Shown here: in pieces, positions 56,026 to 64,000 of the stretch
Layout of the letters: every line of letters begins with the position of its first letter
How positions within the stretch are numbered: the first letter of the stretch is position 1
Assembly (NCBI GenBank): GCA_019058445.1
Contig: JAHPZA010000010.1
Location: 620,001 to 684,000 of the forward strand
DNA: 64,000 nucleotides
Direction: 5' to 3'
Origin: Promethearchaeota archaeon
GTDB lineage: Archaea; Asgardarchaeota; Lokiarchaeia; Sigyniarchaeales; SOKP01
Position numbers and translations under genes: made by a program
The notes under the pieces: generated by a model
What the model saw: only the letters and a program-made list of their open reading frames with translations
Databases searched by the model: none
What the model was told of the DNA's origin: nothing

Positions 56026-56922
56026 TCAAACATTACTCGAGACCTTGTTCAAGTTAGAAAAAATATAAATAATTTGAAGTCCATCATTAAATTTATTTTC
56101 AAAAATCTTTTTTTCTTCACTTTCTAAACCGAGTTTAAACCATTTAGCCCTATTAGTCAGATAAAATGAAAATGGTTCTAATATAGGATGTTCAATAAAT
56201 CCCATATGTTCTAATCTTTTTAGATGATAACGGACTTCCTTAGAGTTAAGTTTAAAATAATTTTCAATGTCATCATGATAATAATTTATTGAGGGTGTAA
56301 CCTTTAGAATAATTGATAATTCGACTTTTAAATTGACAAAGTCTCTTTGACTAGGTTTAATCGAATTTTCATTGAATATCTCATTAAAAATATTAAAAAA
56401 CACAGTATATGATTCAAAAAAAAAACCTTTTGTAATAGATGTTTCATAGATCGGGATTAATCGTTTATTTAAATTTTGAAGTTGTAATTGTTTATATAAA
56501 AAATTAATAACAGTATGGGAATAAGTAGGAGTTACTAGGTCTACTTTATGTAGTAAAACAACGAGATTACATGCATAAAGCTGTATTTGCTCCATTAAAT
56601 TTAGGACTTTTTTAAAAAAATGCAACATTGATTCTAATGGACTAGTAATATCAAACACGCAAATAATAAGATTACTTCCTTTAAAAATGTCTGATTCTTT
56701 TAAAAACCATATCTCGTTTTCTTGACCAGCTAAATCGAATATTCCAAGATCCCAAGTGAAGAGAGAAAATCTATTTGAATTTACTCCTTTTGTTGGTTCT
56801 ATTGACTTTTGTAAAAGCTTAATAGGATTCGCCATTTCAAAAAATACCTTTTCTATGGTGGTTTTCCCAGAATTTGGTGGTCCTATTAATGTAATTTTCC
56901 TCCTAATCGATTTTACTTTCAA
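56026..56922 (-). CDS. RagA-like GTPase with winged helix, no longin part
   Basis: 298 residues, TTG start. P-loop GPPNSGKTT, IEKVFFEMANPIKL, G3 DLAGQENEIWF, G4 LLHKVDL; after the GTPase domain (to about 200) a winged helix (KLNSKEVRYHLKRLEHMGFIEHP). It ends soon after, lacking the longin-like and bundle regions of the other three. It is the intact relative of the two dead copies at 34.8-35.6 and 51.5-52.0 kb. Confidence 0.8.
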   Translation of the reverse strand: MKVKSIRRKITLIGPPNSGKTTIEKVFFEMANPIKLLQKSIEPTKGVNSNRFSLFTWDLGIFDLAGQENEIWFLKESDIFKGSNLIICVFDITSPLESMLHFFKKVLNLMEQIQLYACNLVVLLHKVDLVTPTYSHTVINFLYKQLQLQNLNKRLIPIYETSITKGFFFESYTVFFNIFNEIFNENSIKPSQRDFVNLKVELSIILKVTPSINYYHDDIENYFKLNSKEVRYHLKRLEHMGFIEHPILEPFSFYLTNRAKWFKLGLESEEKKIFENKFNDGLQIIYIFSNLNKVSSNV

Positions 56923-57184
56923 GTTTTAAACCTTGTTATTTAAACTTTACTATAAAATGATCTAACATTATTATCTATAAATTTGATAATAAATTCAATT
57001 GTAAATATAATAGATCTCTTTTGAACAGTGATTTTGGTTAGCCTAAATTTTTATTTTTTATCTATTTAGACATAATAATTAACAAATTAAGCTTATTTAA
57101 ACTTTTTCAACAACGTTCAAACATTAATTATAAGCGCTAATTATAAATATGAAAATTATGATTCAAATTCTTACTTAACTATTT

Positions 57185-59140
57185 TCATAGTTTTTTAGGT
57201 ATAGAAAAAGTAAAAGTTGTACCAACTCCTAGAACACTAAAAAATGTTATCTCACCTCCATGTAAATTAACTAATCTTTTAGTCAACGATAACCCTAATC
57301 CAGTACCAGGAACAGAACGAACATATGAGGAGTCAACCCTTTTAAATTCTTTAAAAATTAAGTCAAAATCTTTACGGGCAATTCCTATCCCATCGTCTCT
57401 TACTTTAATTAACCAATGATCATATTTTTCTTGAACCACAATAGAAATAATTCCCTTCGCTGAAAATTTAATTGCATTACTTACAAGATTTAAAAGTATT
57501 TCTTTGAACCTTATAGGATCAGCAAATATTTCCTTCTCACTATCTAAACCTTTAATTTTAAATTTAAGACCTTTCTTTTTGTAAAGAGCCCTTACTGATG
57601 ATTTGATCTGATTTACCATATTATTTAATGAAAACTTTTGAATATTTAAGACTATTTGGCCAGCTTCAATTTTAGAGATATCTAAAATATGCTTTATCAT
57701 ATCAAATTGATATTCTGCTGATGACTTAATATCATTAAGATATTCTAATTGCTCATCATTTAGTTCACCATATACCCCTTCTAATAGTAAATCTGTAAAT
57801 CCGATAATGGCATTTAACGGAGTTCTTAATTCATGAGACATCGTAGACATGAACTCTGTTTTAAATTGAGAAGATTTTAAGATTTGATCAAGGTATAACT
57901 TTTGTTGCTCGAGAGCATCATTTAATTCTTTTGTTCTATTTTGTACTTCTTTTTCTAATTCTTCCTTGAACTGTTGTTCCAAAAGTTCACCTTTTTTTTT
58001 TTCGGTTATATCTTGGAAGATAAATTGTAACAACATACGTTCTCCAATTTTAAATGAAGACGCTTGAAGATTAACCCAAATTGATCTAGAATCATTATTT
58101 TCGATTTGTATTTCAATTGGTTCGGGATATTCACCTTTGAAGGAAGCTTGAAAAATCTGTTTAAAATAAGGTTTAATTTCATTGGGAAAAATTTCTGTTA
58201 AATCGTATATATTTTTGCCGATGAGATAATCCTTATTAAAGCCTAATAATTTATTTGATGTAGTATTAGTATCAACAACTATTCCCTCAAAATCTATTAG
58301 TAGTATAGCGCTTGGGGAATTTTCAAATAAATTCTTGTATTTCTCTTCAGCTAATTTTCGTTCGGTAATATTTCGAAGTATAACTAACCATTTTAATTCA
58401 CCTTTCTTGTTGTAATAGGTATTACCTCGACAATCGAACCAAATCCAATTTTGATCTTTATGTTTAAATCGTAATTCGATTTTCTGCCCATCAATTTTAA
58501 ATCTTTTATTAAAGGTATCAAGTGCAGTCTCAATGTCATCAGGATGAATATAATTTAAAACTGAATTATCTATAACATCTTTTACACCATACCCTAAAAG
58601 TTTAAAAAAGATGTGTTCATTGATATATTCAAATTCATATTCATCATTTAAGACATAAATCAAATCATTAACATTTTCTGTAATTCTACGGTAAGTCTCT
58701 TCACTTTCTAATAACTCTTGTTCAGCTTTTTTTTGATTAGTAATTTCTTTTAGAAACACCACAATTTTAAGATTCTTTTCTTTATCTTTAAATGACTTAC
58801 CTCTTATTTCAAACCAAGGATATCCTCCATCTTTGTGTTTTAATCTTACTTGTAAAGGATTGGTATTACTTATAATTTCACATTTTGTAATATTTACATC
58901 ATTATTAACATCATCAGGATGAACAAGAGATAATAATGGATTTCCTATGATATCGTCTTTTGAATATCTTAAATTTTTCTCAAAGGCATATTCATTAATG
59001 AATTCAAATTCATAATCTTCATTTAAAATTGAAATCAAATCATTGGTATTTTCAAATATAAATTTATATTTTTCATATAAATTAACAAAATCAGAAGCTT
59101 TCTCTTCAATTTTGTCTTTATCTTTAAAAGCCTCGTTCAA
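57185..59140 (-). CDS. Soluble triple-PAS histidine kinase
   Basis: 651 residues, no membrane helix. PAS domains about 22-135 (ENTNDLISILNEDYEFEFINE), 150-265 (ENVNDLIYVLNDEYEFEYINE) and 270-385 (ENSPSAILLIDFEG); the first two are near-duplicates with PAC segments. Coiled coil, HisKA with His about 436 (MSHELRTPLNAIIGF), HATPase_c (DDGIGI, GTGLGLSL). ATG start. PAS wording shared with the kinase at 59.8 kb (FKFEYINE) points to domain exchange between neighbours. Confidence 0.92.
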   Translation of the reverse strand: MNEAFKDKDKIEEKASDFVNLYEKYKFIFENTNDLISILNEDYEFEFINEYAFEKNLRYSKDDIIGNPLLSLVHPDDVNNDVNITKCEIISNTNPLQVRLKHKDGGYPWFEIRGKSFKDKEKNLKIVVFLKEITNQKKAEQELLESEETYRRITENVNDLIYVLNDEYEFEYINEHIFFKLLGYGVKDVIDNSVLNYIHPDDIETALDTFNKRFKIDGQKIELRFKHKDQNWIWFDCRGNTYYNKKGELKWLVILRNITERKLAEEKYKNLFENSPSAILLIDFEGIVVDTNTTSNKLLGFNKDYLIGKNIYDLTEIFPNEIKPYFKQIFQASFKGEYPEPIEIQIENNDSRSIWVNLQASSFKIGERMLLQFIFQDITEKKKGELLEQQFKEELEKEVQNRTKELNDALEQQKLYLDQILKSSQFKTEFMSTMSHELRTPLNAIIGFTDLLLEGVYGELNDEQLEYLNDIKSSAEYQFDMIKHILDISKIEAGQIVLNIQKFSLNNMVNQIKSSVRALYKKKGLKFKIKGLDSEKEIFADPIRFKEILLNLVSNAIKFSAKGIISIVVQEKYDHWLIKVRDDGIGIARKDFDLIFKEFKRVDSSYVRSVPGTGLGLSLTKRLVNLHGGEITFFSVLGVGTTFTFSIPKKL

Positions 59141-59225
59141 GTTTTACCCATCTTAACAAGCTAATTGTGCTTGTAGTTAATTTTGAATCTTGTTTAGATA
59201 ACTAAAATACAAGTATTGCTATTGT

Positions 59226-59457
59226 TTAAAAATTTAAGCTATGTAAATATTCAACAAATATTGAGTTTTCTTTAATAAAACATGGATTTTTATTACTTAT
59301 ACCAGATTCTACAACTTCAGCATTGAATTTTAAATCTTTAGGGAAAATTATTATTCTTTTGAATTTTTAGATGATATTGAAGATAATCTAATCCATTTAT
59401 GAATGCTTTTCGATCCATTTTCCTGCGTTCGAATAATCTATATTCTTCTGACCACAT
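59226..59457 (-). pseudogene. Small frameshifted ORF, unknown
   Basis: From ATG at 59457: MWSEEYRLFERRKMDRKAF and onward for about 39 codons to a stop in FP-TAA; switching frame at the TTTTCCC run continues as KDLKFNAEVVESGISN to TAA at 59226, about 76 residues in all. It may be a small gene with a frameshift, or chance. The rest of this 677-bp intergenic region (59141-59817) shows only AT-rich sequence and no RNA I recognise. Confidence 0.3.
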
Positions 59458-59817
59458 GTTAAGATAATGAGTTATTTAATTACATTTTGCCAGAAATTCT
59501 TACAAACAAATTAAATCGAAATAAATAAAAAAGGGAAATTTGCTCACACATACAGATTGTAATATGATAATTGGATACAAATTGGATTTCACATTTAGTA
59601 AGTATTCTTTTACTCAGACATAATAAGGTTTTGATTAAGTTCTTTAATTATCATATAATCATCCGATTTCTTCTTTTAAGGAGTCATATTTTATATATAA
59701 GATAGACCTTTTCTTAAAACCAAAATTTATAATTATATAATTTTTTTTTAGATATAGGTTTCTCATAGTACTTTATTTTTATAAAAACATTCTAACTTTT
59801 TAGGAAAATAGGGAATA

Positions 59818-61875
59818 ATGAACGAATTAAAAGAATTTTTTGAAGAGTATATTAAAAAGTTAAAAATTATAAAACAAAAACTCGAATACTATCAAGAAAT
59901 AGAAAGATCTGATGAATATAATATAGAAGTCACTGAAATGATAAATGAAGCTATTGATTACACCTCTTTACCATTAAATATATTGAAGAAAAAACTTGAA
60001 AAAAATTCACAACAAATTGAACGAGTAATCGAAGAAAAATATAGATTTATCACTGAAAGCGTGAATGATGTCATTTCTGTTTTCGATAAAAATTTAAACC
60101 TTATATATATTAATAATGCTGCGCAAAGATTATCAGGATTTTCGAAGGATGAAGTGTTGGGCAGAAAACCTCAGGAATTTATGCATCCAAACGATATCAA
60201 CCGAAGTATTAAAATATTTCAAGAAGCGCTAAAAACCGGCGAGGGTCTTGGAGAATTTAGATTGAAGCGTAAGGATGGTTCCTATATATGGTTGGAAGTT
60301 AACGCCAGAATTGTTCACGATAAAAATGGAGAAACAAACGCGATTTTGGTCTCTCGAGATATTACTAACCGAAAATTAATAGAAAAAAAATTAAAAGAAT
60401 CCGAGGAAAAATATAAAATAATTACAGAACACGCAAATGATTTGATTTGTATTATTGATGAAAAATTTAAATTTGAATATATCAATGAAAATGTCCATGA
60501 AAAATTGTTAGGATATATAAATAAGGATATTATTGGTAAGCATGTAGGATTATTTATCCATCCTGATGATCTTAACTATGCTATTGAAAGTTTTCAGGAT
60601 GCGATTCAAAATGGTGAATCTAAAGGAGAAATTCGACTTAGAAATAAAGAAGGAAGCTATATATGGATAGAATTTAAGGGAGAGCTTTTTATTGCTCGTG
60701 GTGGAAAAAGAAAAAACTTTTTAATTTCAAGAGATATTACCGAACGCAAAAATGTAATGCAACAATTAAAAGAATCCGAAGAAAAATTCAGAGCTCTTTA
60801 TGAAAAAACGTATTTAGCTATTCTTCTTATCACTATAGATGGTACTATTCTTGATTGTAATCGATCTTTTGAAAAAACATTAGGTTTCACAAAGGAGGAA
60901 ATCATTGGGAAAAAATATAAAGATATAGGTATTGTTCGCGAAAAATTAATTCCAATTCTGTTACGACGGCTTAAAACAGTCTCTAAAGGCGAGAAACTCC
61001 CCGTAGTAGAATTTAAAGTTAGAAAGAAGAATGGTGAAATGATTTGGGTAAGGATTAAATCAACTTTAGTGGATATTGGCATGAATTCATATATACAAAT
61101 TGTCGGAGAAGATATTACTGAACTAAAGCAGGCAGAAAATCTTGTTAAAATGGAGTTAGAAAAATTAAAAGCACTTGATCAAGTTAAGAATGATCTCATA
61201 ACCCGAATTTCACATGAAATAAAAACACCATTATCCTTAATTTGCGGTGCTACAGAACTTCTATCCGATTATTATAACGAAATCCATGATGATAGAGCAA
61301 ATGAAATCATAGATATTTTGAAAAGGGGAGGCCATAGATTAAAACTTTTAGTTAAAAATTTAATTGATGCCTCTATACTCGAATCTCGTAATCTTAAATT
61401 GAAGGTTCAAAGAGAAAATCTCGTAGATATTATTAAGAATTGTATAGTTGAGATAAAATATTTCGCAGAGAAACGAAATCATTTTATAACCTTGGATTTT
61501 AAGGAAGATATTTTCTTAAACGTAAGTCGAGATAAAATAGAACAGGTTTTCATAAATATTTTGTTAAATGCTATAAAAAACACCCCCCCCAATGGGAGAA
61601 TTTATATTAATATGAAGAAATATAACGGATATATTGATATTGTAATCGCAGATACCGGTGTTGGATTATCTGAAGAAGAAAAACCGAAATTATTCAAAAA
61701 GTTTGGCAAAATCGAAAGATACGGAAAAGGATTGGATGTTGATACGGAAGGTTCTGGATTGGGGTTATATATCTCGAAAAAAATAGTTGGATTACATGGT
61801 GGAAAAGTATGGGTTGAATCTGAAGGGAGAAACAAGGGATCAACCTTTATCATTCGATTACCCGAAATAACTTAA
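59818..61875 (+). CDS. Soluble triple-PAS histidine kinase
   Basis: 685 residues, no membrane helix. N-terminal coiled coil (1-75), PAS about 80-200 (ESVNDVISVFDKNLNLIYIN), PAS about 205-325 (EHANDLICIIDEKFKFEYIN), PAS about 325-445 (EKTYLAILLITIDG), HisKA with His466 in a different subclass (ISHEIKTPLSLICG), HATPase_c with DTGVGLS and GSGLGLYI. ATG follows an A-rich leader; divergent from the kinase at 57.2-59.1 kb. Sensor kinase of unknown ligand and unknown response partner. Confidence 0.92.
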   Translation: MNELKEFFEEYIKKLKIIKQKLEYYQEIERSDEYNIEVTEMINEAIDYTSLPLNILKKKLEKNSQQIERVIEEKYRFITESVNDVISVFDKNLNLIYINNAAQRLSGFSKDEVLGRKPQEFMHPNDINRSIKIFQEALKTGEGLGEFRLKRKDGSYIWLEVNARIVHDKNGETNAILVSRDITNRKLIEKKLKESEEKYKIITEHANDLICIIDEKFKFEYINENVHEKLLGYINKDIIGKHVGLFIHPDDLNYAIESFQDAIQNGESKGEIRLRNKEGSYIWIEFKGELFIARGGKRKNFLISRDITERKNVMQQLKESEEKFRALYEKTYLAILLITIDGTILDCNRSFEKTLGFTKEEIIGKKYKDIGIVREKLIPILLRRLKTVSKGEKLPVVEFKVRKKNGEMIWVRIKSTLVDIGMNSYIQIVGEDITELKQAENLVKMELEKLKALDQVKNDLITRISHEIKTPLSLICGATELLSDYYNEIHDDRANEIIDILKRGGHRLKLLVKNLIDASILESRNLKLKVQRENLVDIIKNCIVEIKYFAEKRNHFITLDFKEDIFLNVSRDKIEQVFINILLNAIKNTPPNGRIYINMKKYNGYIDIVIADTGVGLSEEEKPKLFKKFGKIERYGKGLDVDTEGSGLGLYISKKIVGLHGGKVWVESEGRNKGSTFIIRLPEIT

Positions 61876-62045
61876 GCGTTTACTCATTTCTTTTCAGCCT
61901 TAAGAATTGAAATACCAAAGTTACTACCTTTTGTATAATCATCTTAAACTTTGTCTTCTATCTAAATTTAATAAAAAAGCGAACTCGTGCTTAAATCAAC
62001 ATAAGGATACAGATATTTTGCAGCAAAAGAAAAAAAATTAAGAGA

Positions 62046-64000
62046 TTATGTTCTTTTATAGATGAATCGGTCCCAAGATTTAGTTGAGGCCATTTCTTCG
62101 GGCATCCCCTTGCGTTTTCTTATATCTAAAATTACTTCTTCTTCTAAAGAGGGAGGAACTTTCTCAAAACCTTTAAATTCATATCCGAAAAAGGCTCTTC
62201 CCTGTGTAGAACTTCGAATTTCATCGGCAATTCCAATTATTTCAGCAGCGGGAATCTGACCTTGAACTCTCACGTACTCTCCTTCGGGTATAACGTTATT
62301 AATTCGTCCACGATGTTTATTAATTATTGCATTCACCCCTCCTTCTGTTCCCTCAGGTGTTTTCACATCTATTTTTTGAATTGGCTCAAATATATGAGGC
62401 TCAGCATTAAGCATCGCTAAGGAGAGCGCTGAATAACTCATGGATGCTGTCTGAGCGAATTGGGTATGGCGAGGGTCTTCGTGAATTACGAGATCTGTGA
62501 AAACTGCCTTAATTCCAAGCGCGGGCTCTTTAGCTAATATACATTCTTCAACCCAATTTCTAAATGAACTGATAAGATCATTTTTTATTCTATCAAAGCG
62601 CTGTAGTCCTGAGGCTCCATTAACTAAAAGGTTTCCTTTATATACATCCACAATTCGTCTTGCCTCCTTAGTTTCCCATCCTGCTTCTTCTCTTAGAATT
62701 TGTGCTCGCTCTTTTTCGTTCTGTAAATCAGTGATTCGTCCCTCATCTAGTAATTCTTCAGTCTTTTCATCTAAAGGTTCTATATACAACAATAAACGAT
62801 TATGAGTATTTGTGGACTTCGTATGAAATTCTTTGCTTTTTTTCGTAATTTTCTCTCGATATACAATGATTGGTTCTCCAATTTCAATTTTTACTTGATT
62901 GTCGATTCGCTTAGTTAAGATTTCAATCTGTAGGGGATCAATTCCGCTTAGTATATACTCCATTGATTCTTTATTTAACCGAAATTCAGCAGTTGGATCC
63001 GCCTGCAACCATTTTCCGACGACTTCTCCTAACTTCGCCAGGTCATGAGGATCTTTTGGTTTAATACTTCTCGATACAACAGCTTTACATGCATAATGAA
63101 TTTTTTCGAATGAAGGTATTGATGATACCTCATCTTTATTTTTAGGAATATCTTGAGCATTAATAAAGGTTTCACCAGAAGGACAAATAAATCCATAGAG
63201 CGCAAAAAGATTTCCAGCAGGAACCTTGGGAATGTCAAGAATGTCTGTAATTTCCATGACTCCAAGTCGTTTGACTCGATTAGCAGTCCTACTTCCTAGT
63301 AAATAGATTGAATCGGTTTGATCAAATGTTCCGGAAAAGACTCTTCCGATAAGAGTGGCTTGATAATTTCTTTTAGGATCAAGAAACAGCTTGGTGATCA
63401 TTCCATATAGAGGCCCGTTAGGGTCGCTTTTTGCCAGAGCTTGCCCTAACTCTGAATCCATATCACCTCCCCAGAGATGTTGAATTCTATACTTCGAAGC
63501 TTCAATAGGATTTGGTAAATGATCGACGACCATTCTTAGCATCGGCTCGTCAAGAGGTAAGTTCTCCCTTAACCACGCAATGTCACCTTCAGTGTATTTC
63601 TCAAAGACGGTTATAGGAGTATATCCTTTTTCTTTTAAGATTTCGTAGGTGAATCCCCACCCATGTTTAGCAGATCCGACAGCAACACTGTTTTTAGCAA
63701 AATCAATGCCCCAATCAGACCCATCTGGTCTGACTTTTTTGATTAATTCATTTACTTCATTTGTAATCTTATCAATTTTCGCATACGTATCCTTAGGACT
63801 AAGTTTAAGCTCGCTTATTAATCGATCTACTTTATTAATAAATAACACGGGTTTACAGTATTCCTCGCCAACAGCAAGCCGAATATTTGTTTCTGTTTGT
63901 GTCATTATACCCTCTAAAGCGTCAACTAAGATAATTGCTCCATCAGAACCTCTTAAGGCTCTTGAAACTTCTCCAGTAAATGAAATATGGCCGGGAGTAT
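62046..64000 (-). CDS. Translation elongation factor EF2 paralogue, partial
   Basis: The gene runs off the right edge: the visible frame continues past 63905 to G3 DTPGH at the window end, so about 85-90 N-terminal residues with the P-loop are missing here. About 650 residues are visible: rest of the G domain (FINKVDR as G4), domain II, III, IV and V. EF2 drives ribosome translocation. In domain IV, the loop that carries diphthamide (usually HEDAIHRGPAQ) reads HEDPRHTQFAQ: the His (about 62466-62468) stays but its surroundings are changed. Asgard archaea are known to carry a second EF2 with an altered diphthamide motif, and this looks like it. A 3' copy of it lies at 32.1-32.8 kb. Confidence 0.9.
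   Translation of the reverse strand, partial: TPGHISFTGEVSRALRGSDGAIILVDALEGIMTQTETNIRLAVGEEYCKPVLFINKVDRLISELKLSPKDTYAKIDKITNEVNELIKKVRPDGSDWGIDFAKNSVAVGSAKHGWGFTYEILKEKGYTPITVFEKYTEGDIAWLRENLPLDEPMLRMVVDHLPNPIEASKYRIQHLWGGDMDSELGQALAKSDPNGPLYGMITKLFLDPKRNYQATLIGRVFSGTFDQTDSIYLLGSRTANRVKRLGVMEITDILDIPKVPAGNLFALYGFICPSGETFINAQDIPKNKDEVSSIPSFEKIHYACKAVVSRSIKPKDPHDLAKLGEVVGKWLQADPTAEFRLNKESMEYILSGIDPLQIEILTKRIDNQVKIEIGEPIIVYREKITKKSKEFHTKSTNTHNRLLLYIEPLDEKTEELLDEGRITDLQNEKERAQILREEAGWETKEARRIVDVYKGNLLVNGASGLQRFDRIKNDLISSFRNWVEECILAKEPALGIKAVFTDLVIHEDPRHTQFAQTASMSYSALSLAMLNAEPHIFEPIQKIDVKTPEGTEGGVNAIINKHRGRINNVIPEGEYVRVQGQIPAAEIIGIADEIRSSTQGRAFFGYEFKGFEKVPPSLEEEVILDIRKRKGMPEEMASTKSWDRFIYKRT

Noticed and set aside
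1..64000. Search by eye for CRISPR arrays, tRNA, rRNA and transposases
   Set aside because: No regularly spaced repeats, no cloverleaf with a T-loop consensus and no transposase-like protein were found.

Overview
The window looks like a genome segment of an Asgard archaeon, most likely of the Lokiarchaeia (Lokiarchaeum/Prometheoarchaeum type). It is very AT-rich. Archaeal genes (TFB, Taw1 wyosine enzyme, archaeal-type phosphoglycerate mutase ApgM, EF2) sit beside eukaryote-like genes: an actin-family protein, a Rab-like GTPase, Arf-like GTPases with Rag-like HKxD motifs, RagA/RagC-type GTPases, longin/roadblock-like domains and a Ras-suppressor-type LRR protein. Bacterial-style PAS histidine kinases are also present. 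Several genes start with TTG or GTG, and TATA boxes can be seen upstream of some genes. I recognised no tRNA, rRNA, CRISPR array or insertion sequence.

Layout. 0-6.9 kb: two small membrane proteins; an AMP-forming acetyl-CoA synthetase gene interrupted by three precise 30-32 nt insertions plus one 60-nt in-frame insertion; a divergent acyl-CoA hydrolase/transferase-GNAT fusion; a YhhN membrane protein; a PHP phosphoesterase. 6.9-11 kb: three tandem large Arf-like GTPases. 11.3-16 kb: TFB and a 1248-residue degenerate-GTPase/alpha-solenoid protein. 16-24.6 kb: membrane proteins, an alpha/beta hydrolase, a winged-helix regulator, a degenerate Rab-like protein with zinc-finger-like cysteines, a 16-repeat LRR protein, a nucleoside phosphorylase. 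24.8-31.7 kb: Taw1 with an inserted segment, ThrH-like HAD phosphatase, ApgM, EngB-like GTPase, an acidic repeat protein, a Ras-like gene with an in-frame TGA, and a PP-loop sugar amidotransferase-like protein. 32-36.4 kb: a 3' fragment of the EF2 gene joined to a 5'-truncated membrane-protein gene, a divergent actin, a dead Rag-like gene, an intact paralogue of the truncated membrane protein. 36.6-61.9 kb: five soluble multi-PAS histidine kinases and one receiver protein, interleaved with RagA-like (four intact) and RagC-like (one intact, one truncated) GTPases, a longin-type protein resembling the NPRL2 N-terminus, a Rab-like GTPase, a polyproline-tailed Arf-like GTPase, and several dead copies. 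62-64 kb: an EF2 paralogue with an altered diphthamide loop, running off the window.

How the genes may work together. The 41.2-45.7 kb block (RagA-like, RagC-like, RagA-like, same strand) looks like an operon for heterodimeric Rag GTPases, with longin/roadblock modules fused onto the GTPases; the nearby longin protein could be a regulator. Five cytosolic PAS kinases in the same neighbourhood suggest redox or metabolite sensing beside this module, but no DNA-binding response regulator is present and the link is inference. Acetate activation (ACS) and CoA transfer are divergently arranged. The surrounding pseudogenes show active birth and death of GTPase genes.

The strongest unexplained signal is in the acetyl-CoA synthetase gene: each of the three stop-bearing insertions can form a small hairpin with a GC-AAYT-type loop start, and removing them exactly restores canonical family motifs.
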